From Rhodoferax fermentans (lineage in GTDB: Bacteria; Pseudomonadota; Gammaproteobacteria; Burkholderiales; Burkholderiaceae_C), in NCBI RefSeq assembly GCF_002017865.1, contig NZ_MTJN01000002.1:3782001-3846000 (forward strand): 64,000 bases of DNA, in the 5' to 3' direction. This document shows positions 24,335 through 33,401 of the stretch, in pieces. Positions within the stretch are counted from its first letter, which is position 1. The number at the start of each line of letters is the position of its first letter. The notes beneath the pieces are model-generated. The model saw nothing but the letters and a program-made list of their open reading frames with translations, did not search any database and was not told the DNA's origin. A program made the position numbers and the translations under genes.

Positions 24335-24784
24335 ATGAAATGCCCCTTCTGCAGTCACCAAGACACCCAAGTGGTGGAAACGCGGGTGTCTGAAGACGGG
24401 GGCTTCATCCGGCGCAGACGGCGCTGTCCGTCCTGCGACAAACGCTTTACCACCTACGAACGCCCGGAAGTCAACTTTCCGGCGGTGGTCAAAAAAGACG
24501 GCAGACGCATCGAATATGAGCGCGCCAAACTCTTGGGCTCCATGAAACTGGCCTTGCGCAAGCGTCCGGTGAGCACCGAACAGGTCGACGGTGCAGTGGA
24601 GCGCATCGAAGAAAAACTGCTCAACCTGGGACTGCGCGAGGTGCTGTCCACCCGCATTGGTGAACTGGTGATGTTCGAACTGAAGAAGCTCGACAAAGTG
24701 GCCTATGTGCGTTTTGCCAGCGTGTACCGAAGCTTTGAAGATATCGATGATTTCAAAACGCTGGTGGATGAGGTGGGGCGGTAG
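24335..24784 (+). CDS. nrdR: Transcriptional repressor NrdR
   Basis: NrdR is a zinc-ribbon and ATP-cone repressor of ribonucleotide reductase genes. The 149-residue product is full length. It has an N-terminal zinc ribbon with CPFC and CPSC pairs (MKCPFCSH and [19 protein letters not shown]), then an ATP-cone domain (about 46-136: [19 protein letters not shown]). It is tightly linked to glyA, a common pairing in Burkholderiales, so nrdR expression may also depend on the upstream ZTP riboswitch. Confidence 0.97.
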   Translation: MKCPFCSHQDTQVVETRVSEDGGFIRRRRRCPSCDKRFTTYERPEVNFPAVVKKDGRRIEYERAKLLGSMKLALRKRPVSTEQVDGAVERIEEKLLNLGLREVLSTRIGELVMFELKKLDKVAYVRFASVYRSFEDIDDFKTLVDEVGR

Positions 24785-24834
24785 TTGTGCCAGCTTGTTC
24801 GAGAGCCGAGGGCAGCCAAGATGCTTCGCCCCCA

Positions 24835-25701
24835 ATGAAAATCTCGCTGATTGTCTGCACAAGGAATCGCGCGCCTCAACTCAGTACAACGCTCAAAAAG
24901 CTGTCGGAGTTGCAGACAACAGATCCCTGGGAAATCATCTTGGTGAACAACGGATCTACTGACAACAGTCAGAAGTTGTTGGAGGATTTTTGCGCGCTTG
25001 ATCCAGAACATCGCAAGGTCCTTCTGGAATCCAAACCTGGTGTTTCACATGCACAAAACACAGGGCTCACAGCCGCCACTGGGGCAATCATCGCTTTCAG
25101 TGATGATGACTGTTACCCGGAGCCTGACTATCTGAACACAATCAGAGCGTGTTTTATTGAGAGTCCTATTGACTTTCTGGGTGGGCGGGTCCTGCTGTTT
25201 GACCCTCAAAATGCCGCCATCACGATTCAAACCTGTCCAGACCGGATAGATGTCCCAGCCAATAGTTACATCAGATCTGGAATGATCCATGGCTGTTCCA
25301 TCGCCTTCACGCGTGAGGCCATTGAAACAATAGGAGGGTTCGATCCGGAAGTCGGCCCCGGAAGCCCGTTGAACAGTGGCAACGACATCATTGCCCTGAT
25401 TCGCTGCGCGGCCCATGGATTTCGAGGGGCCTATGACCCGCGACCTGTGGTGTACCACCACCATGGTCGCAGTTGGGGTCATGACACTGACAGAATTTTG
25501 CGGCGGTACGATGTATCTCGTGGCGCGGCCTACTACCTGGGCCTGTATTACAAAACCACACGCAAGGCCTACTTATGGCCAACGCTCAAACATCTTCTCG
25601 CCCAAGTCCTGAAGGGCCGGTGGCGCAGTTTACAAAATGAACTGTTGGGGGCCTACCTGTACTCCGGGGTACTGAGAACAAGGAAACGCTCAGGCCAGTG
25701 A
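24835..25701 (+). CDS. Family 2 glycosyltransferase
   Basis: The 288-residue GT-A fold protein begins MKISLIVCTRNRAPQLSTTL. It has VNNGSTDNS and the metal-binding acidic cluster SDDDCYPEPD (a DXD-type motif), then GCSIAFTREAIETIGGFDPE and a C-terminal basic helical region. I chose ATG 24835; a GTG at 24787 is also in frame but would add residues unlike the family. Base composition is more A/T-rich than nrdR and resembles the pilus genes that follow. The acceptor is unknown. Its position immediately before the minor-pilin operon makes pilin or surface glycan modification possible, but this is only an inference. Confidence 0.8.
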   Translation: MKISLIVCTRNRAPQLSTTLKKLSELQTTDPWEIILVNNGSTDNSQKLLEDFCALDPEHRKVLLESKPGVSHAQNTGLTAATGAIIAFSDDDCYPEPDYLNTIRACFIESPIDFLGGRVLLFDPQNAAITIQTCPDRIDVPANSYIRSGMIHGCSIAFTREAIETIGGFDPEVGPGSPLNSGNDIIALIRCAAHGFRGAYDPRPVVYHHHGRSWGHDTDRILRRYDVSRGAAYYLGLYYKTTRKAYLWPTLKHLLAQVLKGRWRSLQNELLGAYLYSGVLRTRKRSGQ

Positions 25702-25762
25702 GTTCAACCGCTGATCCCCCCAGATTCACCACTCATCAGTTGACCAACACCCCAAGCCATCC

Positions 25763-26365
25763 ATGACGGCACACTCCAATGTTATGAACAGATCGGCTGG
25801 ATTCTCTTTGATTGAACTGATGGTGGTGATCGCCATTGCGGCGATTCTGGCGACCTTGGCTGTACCCAGCTTTCAGGGAATGATCGCCTCCTCCAACTTG
25901 ACATCGACCACCAACGATCTGGTCGCCACCTTTGCACGTGCCAGGTCAGACGCGGTTCGCCGCGGCAAACGGGTGACCGTGTGTATGAGCGCCAATGGCG
26001 CCCAATGCGCCACCTCTGGTACCTGGTCACAGGGCTGGATCATGTTCAACGACAACGACCACAGCGACGCCAATGCAAACGTCAAGACAGGCGAAACCAT
26101 CACTGCCGTTGCTGCCGCCCTGAGCAACCAGCTTGTCATCTCCACCAAAGGCAGCATGCCCTATGTCTCCTACAGCGCCGACGGTCAGGCCAAGCTCATG
26201 AACGGCGGCTCGGGTGCGGGCAGGATCCGTGTTTGCAGCACCTCATCCGCCTTGACCAACAACACCCGTGCACGCGACATCGTGATCAACTTTGCCGGAC
26301 GCGCCAATGTTGTCAAGCCAACAGAGGTTGACGCCACCTGCCCGGCGCCCACAACCTTAGAGTGA
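25763..26365 (+). CDS. fimT: Type IV minor pilin, FimT/GspH family
   Basis: The 200-residue product has a class III prepilin signal: a short basic leader ending G, then FSLIELMVVIAIAAILATLA with the conserved E5. The GspH/FimT domain follows (NLTSTTNDLVATFARARSDA then VRRGKRVTVC). ATG 25784 (MNRSAGFSL) is an alternative start giving a shorter leader. It is the first of six pilus genes on the same strand (fimT-pilV-pilW-pilX-pilY1-pilE). Minor pilins prime pilus assembly at the inner membrane and form the tip complex with PilY1. Confidence 0.88.
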   Translation: MTAHSNVMNRSAGFSLIELMVVIAIAAILATLAVPSFQGMIASSNLTSTTNDLVATFARARSDAVRRGKRVTVCMSANGAQCATSGTWSQGWIMFNDNDHSDANANVKTGETITAVAAALSNQLVISTKGSMPYVSYSADGQAKLMNGGSGAGRIRVCSTSSALTNNTRARDIVINFAGRANVVKPTEVDATCPAPTTLE

Positions 26366-26388
26366 TCAGCTTTCTTCAGCGAGCGTCT

Positions 26389-26871
26389 ATGCAACACATT
26401 CCTTTGCACACCCAACGCGGCTCCAGTCTGATCGAAATCCTAGTGGCCCTGCTGGTCATGAGTTTTGGCTTGTTGGGCATGGCGGCCCTGCAAGCGCGTG
26501 CCATCAAAGGCAACCAAAGCAGCATGCAGAAAACCCAGGCCGTGATCATGAGTTATTACATCTTGGACGCCATGCGTGTTGATCAGGCCCAAGCCAAGGC
26601 CTTGGCATATAACACCGGCGAGTTGGATGATGACGACTTGATCGGCCCCATTTGCAGCGCAGGCGCTGTTGCTGGCACCAGCTTGGCAGCCAACAACCTC
26701 AAGGCCTGGATCACAGCTGTCAAAGCCGAAATCGGCAATCCGGATGACACCACCACCTGCGGCGCCGTGTTGTGTGATGCGGCAGGTGATTGCCGTGTCC
26801 AGGTGCGCTGGGACGACAGCCGTGCTGGTGGCTTAGGGGTTCAAATGGTTGACACCAACACCAGACTATAG
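26389..26871 (+). CDS. pilV: Type IV minor pilin PilV
   Basis: The 160-residue product has the prepilin leader MQHIPLHTQRG, then SSLIEILVALLVMSFGLLGM with E5, and a small C-terminal domain with paired cysteines (TTCGAVLCDAAGDC). ATG 26389 gives an 11-residue leader; a GTG at 26362 overlaps the fimT stop. The sequence VMSFGLLGMAALQ is typical of PilV proteins in Burkholderiales. It is predicted to belong to the tip-priming complex. Confidence 0.88.
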   Translation: MQHIPLHTQRGSSLIEILVALLVMSFGLLGMAALQARAIKGNQSSMQKTQAVIMSYYILDAMRVDQAQAKALAYNTGELDDDDLIGPICSAGAVAGTSLAANNLKAWITAVKAEIGNPDDTTTCGAVLCDAAGDCRVQVRWDDSRAGGLGVQMVDTNTRL

Positions 26872-26881
26872 GACTGATCTG

Positions 26882-28021
26882 ATGACCCATGCCCAATCCA
26901 AAACAAGGCGATCATTTGTTCGGCGTGGTGGCTCCTTGTCCCGACCTCGTCAACAAGGATTGACTCTGATCGAGTTGATGGTGTCTCTGGTACTGGGTCT
27001 GATCCTGGTTGGGGGAGTGCTCAGCATCTTTGTCTCCACCAACCAGACCGCCCGAGTCAATGACAACCTGATGCGTATTCAGGAGAATGCCCGTATGGCT
27101 TTTGACCTGATGGCCCGCGATCTTCGTGAAGCAGGACAAAACCCGTGTGGCTCCAAATTGGTGGCCAATGTACTGCGCTCCGCTGGATCGATACCAGTGT
27201 GGGGCAACTGGAATGCTGGCACATTGCGTGGTTATGACAACACCCAGGATGAAACAGGGATCAAAGCCTTTGGCACAACAACAAACGCGCGTGTTTCGGG
27301 CACTGATGCGGTCTTGATGATCAAGGCAGACGGTGGTGACATCGCTGTGGAGTTACATGACACAGCAGCCTTTCAATTTACCCTGGCAACAACGAGCTCC
27401 AACTTTCAGGAAAACGATATTGCTTTGGTCTGTGATGGCAAGAGTGCTGCCATTTTCCAAATCTATGATGCCACACCCCACACTGGCACGGGCAAAGGTA
27501 AAGATGTCTTCCACCAAGCTGACTCAACAAATATCAACTGCAGTAGTTTTTTGGCGTACACAGCCCCGGCTTCCAATTGCCCCGCAAACATCAAGAAGTT
27601 CAAAATCGATAGCGAAACGCCAGAGATCAAAATAGCACCTCTGGGTTCGTATTTTTGGTATGTTGGCAACGCCGAGGGTGGCAAACGGTCGTTGTACAGA
27701 AGCAAGATCACCCACTCAAGCACAAACAGCAAGATCATCATCATGTCCCCGGATGAAATGATCCCCAATGTGCAAGACCTGCAGATCACCTACCTGACCC
27801 GAAACGGAACTACTGGGGCGCTTGCCGATGACTGGGTCGCCGCCAGTTCAATCACTGACTGGGCAGATGACAGCCTGACGACCCAGGTGGTTGCCGTGCG
27901 TCTCGATTTGACTTTACAGAGCACTGACAACGTCAGCACCAACCAGACACCGATTCAGCGGCATCTGATACACGTTGTGGGTCTGCGCAATCGTGACACT
28001 TTTATTAAGCCAGCGTCATGA
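26882..28021 (+). CDS. pilW: Type IV minor pilin PilW
   Basis: The 379-residue product has an unusually long basic leader ending RQQG, then LTLIELMVSLVLGLILVGGV and the PilW-typical ENARMAFDLMARDLREAG. I preferred ATG 26882, with AGGA 12 bases upstream, over the TTG 26849 that overlaps pilV. The length is normal for PilW, the largest minor pilin. Its stop overlaps the pilX start as ATGA (28018-28021), so the two should be translationally coupled. Confidence 0.9.
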   Translation: MTHAQSKTRRSFVRRGGSLSRPRQQGLTLIELMVSLVLGLILVGGVLSIFVSTNQTARVNDNLMRIQENARMAFDLMARDLREAGQNPCGSKLVANVLRSAGSIPVWGNWNAGTLRGYDNTQDETGIKAFGTTTNARVSGTDAVLMIKADGGDIAVELHDTAAFQFTLATTSSNFQENDIALVCDGKSAAIFQIYDATPHTGTGKGKDVFHQADSTNINCSSFLAYTAPASNCPANIKKFKIDSETPEIKIAPLGSYFWYVGNAEGGKRSLYRSKITHSSTNSKIIIMSPDEMIPNVQDLQITYLTRNGTTGALADDWVAASSITDWADDSLTTQVVAVRLDLTLQSTDNVSTNQTPIQRHLIHVVGLRNRDTFIKPAS

Positions 28022-28563
28022 ATCATCTCCAACACCATCGGTTTTTTGGACAAACCGGCCAACAACAAGGGGCGGCGTTGGTTGTCAGCCTTATTTTGCT
28101 GGTCATCGTGACGCTGCTGGGGTTGGCAGCCATTCGCGGCATCACGCAAGAAGAAAGAATGGCTAACCATAGCTTGGATAGAAGTCTGGCCTTCCAAGCC
28201 TCTGAAGCCGCCTTGCGTGAGATAGAGCAACTCGTCGAGGCCAAAAAGCCAACCCCTACAGCTGGCTGCAGCAAAGTGGCCAATTTGATGAGTTGCGCAC
28301 CACCTGCGGCAACCGACTCACCACGCTGGCTCGACAGCACGTTTGCATCTTGGACAGCTTTGGACCTGCCCATCGGCTCGGGGAGCTTGGCAGTCACACC
28401 TCAGTACTTTGTAGAGTACCTGGGGGCAAACTTCGAATGCCAACCTGGTGAAGGAACGTCTTCCGGAATTACCTGCAAACGCTACCGTATCACCGCTCGC
28501 AGTAATGATGGTACCAATGGCAGATCAACTGTGATGCTGCAATCCATCTATGCCACGGACTAG
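28018..28563 (+). CDS. pilX: Type IV pilus assembly protein PilX
   Basis: The 181-residue product has the PilX N-terminus: a basic leader ending QQQG, then AALVVSLILLVIVTLLGLAA followed by RGITQEERMANHSLDRSLAF, a family hallmark. The +5 residue is not glutamate, as is usual for PilX/PilX_N proteins. ATG overlaps the pilW stop. pilY1 follows 30 bases later with its own AAGGAG. Confidence 0.9.
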   Translation: MNHLQHHRFFGQTGQQQGAALVVSLILLVIVTLLGLAAIRGITQEERMANHSLDRSLAFQASEAALREIEQLVEAKKPTPTAGCSKVANLMSCAPPAATDSPRWLDSTFASWTALDLPIGSGSLAVTPQYFVEYLGANFECQPGEGTSSGITCKRYRITARSNDGTNGRSTVMLQSIYATD

Positions 28564-28593
28564 CCGAATTAGCCCTTTTTTGAAGGAGTCGCC

Positions 28594-31500
28594 ATGAAAT
28601 ACAGCAACTACTTTGCCCTGGGCGTCAAGTCTGTGGCACTAACCATGGCGGCGTTGGCGGCATTGGCGTCCAGCGCCGTCACCATTCCGACCGATCCGCT
28701 GATTACCCAAATCAAAACGCCGCCGATGGTGATGCTGATTGCCAGCAAGGACCACAAGTTATTTGTGGAAGCCTACAACGATGCCAGTGACTTGGATGGT
28801 GATGGCAAACTGGACCTGCGTTTTAAGCCCAGCATCACCTACTACGGTCTGTTTGATTCCAAGGTCTGTTACACCCATAACGGCGTCAACAAAGGCAACG
28901 ACGGTGTGTTTACACCATCAGCAGCGGCGGGAACCAACAACACATGCACCAACAGTTGGTCTGGCAACTGGCTCAACTACGTCACCACCAGTCGCATTGA
29001 TTCACTGCGTAAAGTGCTGTATGGCGGCTACCGTTCGAAAGACAGCAGCACAGAGACCTGGCTGCGTCGCGCCTACATTCCCCAAGATGCCCACTCCTGG
29101 GCCAAGGAGTACACCAGCGAAGCGGTCGACAGTTACAAAATCAGTGACTACACACCCCTGAGCCAACCCAGTAGCGAAAAAAGGCATTTTTTTGGGAACT
29201 TGACAGCCAATGCAACGACGAACTGCAAGAATCCGGATACTTGCAGCGACATGTCCCCCTTGCTGTCTGTTGTCAAAAACTCCAACCTGCGCGTTTGGGA
29301 CTGGGCATCCAAAGCCGCACCCGTGCTTGACAGCAACCATGGGGGCATCCGAGAAAACTACACCGTTCAAGTCCAGGTTTGCACCACCAGTTTTCACGAA
29401 AACTGCAAACAATACGGCAGCATATATAAACCCATTGGATTGCTACATGATTATGGGGAAAACGATTCCATGTTATTTGGACTGTTGACAGGCAGCTATA
29501 ACAAGAATATGTCGGGGGGCGTCCTCAGAAAAAAAGTTTCTTCTTTCAAAGACGAAGTCGATACCAGTACAGGTATATTCAAATCTGATGCAACCATTGT
29601 CAATACATTTAATCGTCTTCGCATACGAGATTTTAACAACAACAGAACAGACTACGCTTATCGAAACAGCAGCTTGCGCACACGCCTGATGAGCGAGGGT
29701 GAGTATGTCGACTGGGGCAACCCCGTGGCAGAAATGATGTACGAAGGTTTACGCTACTTTGAGGGAAAATCCAGCCCCACATCGGTCTTTGATACCTCGG
29801 GCAGTCATGATGACGCACTTGGTTTGCCCAGAGTAGCGACATGGAATAACCCATTCATTGGTACGGACGACAGCATCACCAGAAACCTCAGATGCTCGCG
29901 CCCCAATATGTTGGTCATGAGTGATGTCTACCCATCCTACGACAGTGATCAAATCCCCGGATCACCTTATAGTTCACTGACAACTGACATCAGTGGATTC
30001 GATGCCAGCACCTTGTTAACCAAGATCAGCGACACCGAGCCTGGGGTAAAAGGTCTGCGATTTGTCGGTCAGACTACTGTAGGCACGCCTTCAACCCTCA
30101 GTAACTTGGACTACTCTCCCTCACCCAAAATGGTGACCTCGCTTGCCACTGTACGGGGTCTGGCTCCTGAAGAACCCAGCAAAGCAGGCAGCTACAACGC
30201 GGCGGCCGTTGCCTATTTTGGCAAGGTCAACGATGTGTCCAAGGCTGCTGACACACAGAGCCTGAACAGCTTCATACTGGCCTTGTCTTCAACATTGCCC
30301 AAATTTGAGGTATCCGTAAATGGTAAAAAAATTCAAATTGTGCCGTTTGCAAAAACCATCAATGGTCTTTCTGCTGACAGAACAAAAGGGAAATACCAAC
30401 CTACTGACCAAATTGTTGACCTTTATGTCACAAAAGATGACTTGGACGGACCCAGCAAAGAAATGGCGTTCAAGATCAACTATGAAGCGGATGAACAAGG
30501 CAACGACTATGACATGGACATCATTGCCGAATACACGATCAAAGCCAATGACGATGGCACCGTCACGGTCCAAGTTGAAGTGACCCAAAGAACCACGGGT
30601 AGCAATCAAAACGTGGGTTATGTCATTTCGGGCACCAATCGCGATGGTACGTATCTGGTGGCCCAGGACACCAACGACGCTCTTAGTTACTTCTTGAATG
30701 TTCCACCAGGAAGAAATGCCCGCCACTGTCAAGACGAACCAAATCTCTCATCCGACGAATGCAAAAGACTGCCAGGTCTTACGAGCGCAAACCCCAAAAG
30801 TACACAAACCTTCAGCTCTGGCACAGGTGACTCAGGACAGTTTTTACAAAACCCATTGTGGTACGCCGCCAAATGGGGTGGGTTTAATGACATCAACAAC
30901 AATAAACAACCTGATTTGGCTAGCGAATGGGATGCCAATGCAGATGGTGTACCTGACAACTATTTTCTGGTACAAAACCCGATCTATTTGCGCGACTCAC
31001 TCAAAAGCGCATTTGACAACATCTTCAATGCCAGCTCCAGTGCAAGCAATGTCATCGCCAACAGTACCAGTATTACCGACAGCACCAGCACACAAGTTTT
31101 TCAGGCCCGTTTTGACGCCAACAAGTGGTCGGGCGATTTGGTCGCCTACCCGATTACCACAGCGGGTCTCAGCATCACACCGGTTTGGCAGGCGCAACAT
31201 AGGATGCCTGCTCCGGCTGACCGCAAACTGTTTGTGCGTACACCAAGTGGCGTAACCAAAGAATTTTTGTGGAGTGAGCTGCCATCTGCGGATAAAGAAT
31301 TGTTAGATGCTGACTCCAGCTCTGCCGACAACAGCGAAGATGTGATCGCCTATCTGCGAGGCTCGCGTGACAAGGAAATAAAAGGCAGTACAGGCATCTT
31401 CCGAGAACGCATCAGCCTTGAGGCCAACGTAGCTCCTCTAGGTGACATCGTAAATTCCTCTCCGTTTTTTGACCAAGAAAATAATGTGTTGTATGCCAAC

Positions 31501-32955
31501 GCCAATGACGGCATGTTGCATGCTTTCAGGGCCCGCGATGTCAAAGACAGTTCGGGCAATGTGCTGCACAAAGCTGGCAGTGAGGTTTTTGGTTTTATAC
31601 CGTCTGCCGTGGTATCACGGCTTAAAAACTTGAGCGGCCCGGGCTACACCCATGAGTTTTTGGTAGACGGCGACGTGGTGGTCTCTCCCAAGACGGCAGA
31701 GACTGGTGATAAGCGCCTCTTGTTTGGCGCACTGGGTCGCGGTGGCAAAGGTTTGTTTGGGTTGAATGTGACCACACCGACAAGTTTTGGCACTTCCGAC
31801 TTTTTGTGGGAGTACACGCCAACAGGAGATAGCAGCGCCATCAGTGATGGCGTCAAGGACACCGCTGTTAATGCCAGCACAGATCCGGACTTGGGTTTGA
31901 TGCTGGGCCGACCTGTGTATGCCAAGATGAACAATGGCGACAATGGCATAGGGGCTGTGATTGTTGGCAATGGCTACAACAGCACCAATGGCAAAGCAGT
32001 TTTGTATATCTTTCTGCTGGATACCGATGGTAAGGTCGCCACCGTCAAAAAGTTGGACACGCTCATTGCAGGTGACAACGGCCTAGCCACACCCAGTGTT
32101 TTGGATGTTGATGGCAACGGAACGGTTGACTATATCTACGCAGGTGATCTGAAAGGCAACGTCTGGAAGTTTGATGTTCGAGGTAAAACGACGGCGTCTT
32201 GGTCTGTCGGTTTGAGCGGAAAACCATTTTTTGTGGCCAAAGATGCTTCTAACAAGCTACAACCCATCACCTCGCCGATCACCTTTGCCAACGACACCGT
32301 TGCGGGTGACCCCCATGTGGGCAAACGGTTTGTCTTTTTTGGAACGGGCTCGTATTTCCGCTCTGTGGACCCGGCTGACGCCTCTGTCCAAAGCTGGTAT
32401 GGATTGATCGATGAGGACGAGGTCATCACAGATCGAACCGCCTTAAAACAAAGGTCCGTTGCTGTCACTGGTATTTTTGATAACAAGTCTGTTCGCGGCT
32501 TTTCTGTGGCGGAGCCCAACGACATGGTGGGAAAAAAAGGCTGGTATATCGACTTTGAAAACCCTGCGGGTGAACGAATCGTCACTGAACCGATGTTTTA
32601 CAAGTTTGCTGTGCCTGCGTTGGTGGCGAGTTCCATCATCCCCGCCACTGGCGACCCATGCATTCCAGGCGGCTCGGGTTACCTCAACGTCATCAACCCA
32701 TTCAATGGCGCAGCGACGTCACTTGGCATCCTCGATGTTGATGAGAACAATAGTTTTAAAAACGATGTTGTTTCCGGTTATGTTATCGGCTCAATTGATC
32801 TTGGTGTTGGTTTGCTGAGTCGAGTGACGCTCGTTGGCAACCGTCTGGTTGTGGGTGGCACCGACCCCAATAATCCAGCAGAAGACATTCCGCCTAATTT
32901 TGGCGTCACACCGCTAAAAGGCCGTATTTCATGGCGCGAAATCATCACGGACTAA
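28594..32955 (+). CDS. pilY1: Type IV pilus tip adhesin/assembly factor PilY1
   Basis: This secreted adhesin and pilus-retraction regulator is carried at the pilus tip on the minor pilins. The 1453-residue product has a signal peptide (about 1-29) and a variable N-terminal half. The conserved C-terminal PilY1 beta-propeller includes APLGDIVNSSPFF and ANDGMLHAF. Two calcium-type loops are readable: DLDGDGKLD (66-74) and DVDGNGTVD (1171-1179). The second fits the position of the functional PilY1 calcium site. I see no von Willebrand A domain motif. AAGGAG precedes the ATG by six bases. The middle (about 29.4-30.8 kb) is markedly A/T-richer than the flanking housekeeping genes, suggesting a fast-evolving or transferred adhesin part. 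Confidence 0.92.
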   Translation: MKYSNYFALGVKSVALTMAALAALASSAVTIPTDPLITQIKTPPMVMLIASKDHKLFVEAYNDASDLDGDGKLDLRFKPSITYYGLFDSKVCYTHNGVNKGNDGVFTPSAAAGTNNTCTNSWSGNWLNYVTTSRIDSLRKVLYGGYRSKDSSTETWLRRAYIPQDAHSWAKEYTSEAVDSYKISDYTPLSQPSSEKRHFFGNLTANATTNCKNPDTCSDMSPLLSVVKNSNLRVWDWASKAAPVLDSNHGGIRENYTVQVQVCTTSFHENCKQYGSIYKPIGLLHDYGENDSMLFGLLTGSYNKNMSGGVLRKKVSSFKDEVDTSTGIFKSDATIVNTFNRLRIRDFNNNRTDYAYRNSSLRTRLMSEGEYVDWGNPVAEMMYEGLRYFEGKSSPTSVFDTSGSHDDALGLPRVATWNNPFIGTDDSITRNLRCSRPNMLVMSDVYPSYDSDQIPGSPYSSLTTDISGFDASTLLTKISDTEPGVKGLRFVGQTTVGTPSTLSNLDYSPSPKMVTSLATVRGLAPEEPSKAGSYNAAAVAYFGKVNDVSKAADTQSLNSFILALSSTLPKFEVSVNGKKIQIVPFAKTINGLSADRTKGKYQPTDQIVDLYVTKDDLDGPSKEMAFKINYEADEQGNDYDMDIIAEYTIKANDDGTVTVQVEVTQRTTGSNQNVGYVISGTNRDGTYLVAQDTNDALSYFLNVPPGRNARHCQDEPNLSSDECKRLPGLTSANPKSTQTFSSGTGDSGQFLQNPLWYAAKWGGFNDINNNKQPDLASEWDANADGVPDNYFLVQNPIYLRDSLKSAFDNIFNASSSASNVIANSTSITDSTSTQVFQARFDANKWSGDLVAYPITTAGLSITPVWQAQHRMPAPADRKLFVRTPSGVTKEFLWSELPSADKELLDADSSSADNSEDVIAYLRGSRDKEIKGSTGIFRERISLEANVAPLGDIVNSSPFFDQENNVLYANANDGMLHAFRARDVKDSSGNVLHKAGSEVFGFIPSAVVSRLKNLSGPGYTHEFLVDGDVVVSPKTAETGDKRLLFGALGRGGKGLFGLNVTTPTSFGTSDFLWEYTPTGDSSAISDGVKDTAVNASTDPDLGLMLGRPVYAKMNNGDNGIGAVIVGNGYNSTNGKAVLYIFLLDTDGKVATVKKLDTLIAGDNGLATPSVLDVDGNGTVDYIYAGDLKGNVWKFDVRGKTTASWSVGLSGKPFFVAKDASNKLQPITSPITFANDTVAGDPHVGKRFVFFGTGSYFRSVDPADASVQSWYGLIDEDEVITDRTALKQRSVAVTGIFDNKSVRGFSVAEPNDMVGKKGWYIDFENPAGERIVTEPMFYKFAVPALVASSIIPATGDPCIPGGSGYLNVINPFNGAATSLGILDVDENNSFKNDVVSGYVIGSIDLGVGLLSRVTLVGNRLVVGGTDPNNPAEDIPPNFGVTPLKGRISWREIITD

Positions 32956-32960
32956 TCAAC

Positions 32961-33398
32961 ATGCACAAACGCTTCTACGCAGGTTTTACCCTGATTGAAC
33001 TCATGATCACCGTGGCAGTTATCGGCATTCTTGCTGCGATCGCGCTACCAGCTTACCAGCAACATGTGTTGCGCACGCGCCGGGTCACTGCGGGCGCCTG
33101 TTTGATGGAAATGGCCCAGTTCATGGAGCGGCAATATGCCACAGCGATGTCTTACAACGTGGCGTTGCCATCGCCAAACTGCCGCGCAGATCTAACAGGA
33201 TCGTACACATTTGCCTTTGCAACAGGCGAACCCACAACCTCAACCTACAAGATCGAGGCAACCCCCGCTGGAGCGCAAGACAGCGATACAAAATGCCAGA
33301 AGCTTGGGATCAACGGGAAAGGTGAAAAATTTGCAAAGAGCATCACCGATCTGACTGACTCAGCAAACAAAGCACTTATCAGTGATTGCTGGCGCTAA
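32961..33398 (+). CDS. pilE: Type IV pilin PilE-like protein
   Basis: The 145-residue product has a short leader, MHKRFYAG, then FTLIELMITVAVIGILAAIA with E5 and a small globular domain with cysteines that can form the pilin disulphide. ATG 32961 is five bases after the pilY1 stop; an earlier in-frame ATG at 32931 lies within pilY1. Proteins annotated PilE in this operon position act as minor pilins of the tip complex rather than the main subunit. It ends three bases before the ribD start codon. Confidence 0.88.
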   Translation: MHKRFYAGFTLIELMITVAVIGILAAIALPAYQQHVLRTRRVTAGACLMEMAQFMERQYATAMSYNVALPSPNCRADLTGSYTFAFATGEPTTSTYKIEATPAGAQDSDTKCQKLGINGKGEKFAKSITDLTDSANKALISDCWR

Positions 33399-33401
33399 GT
33401 T

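Noticed and set aside
28564..28593. Terminator or R1 remnant between pilX and pilY1 (TTAGCCCTTTTTTGAAGG)
   Set aside because: Only an isolated match; no palindrome partner. It is simply the pilY1 ribosome-binding region.
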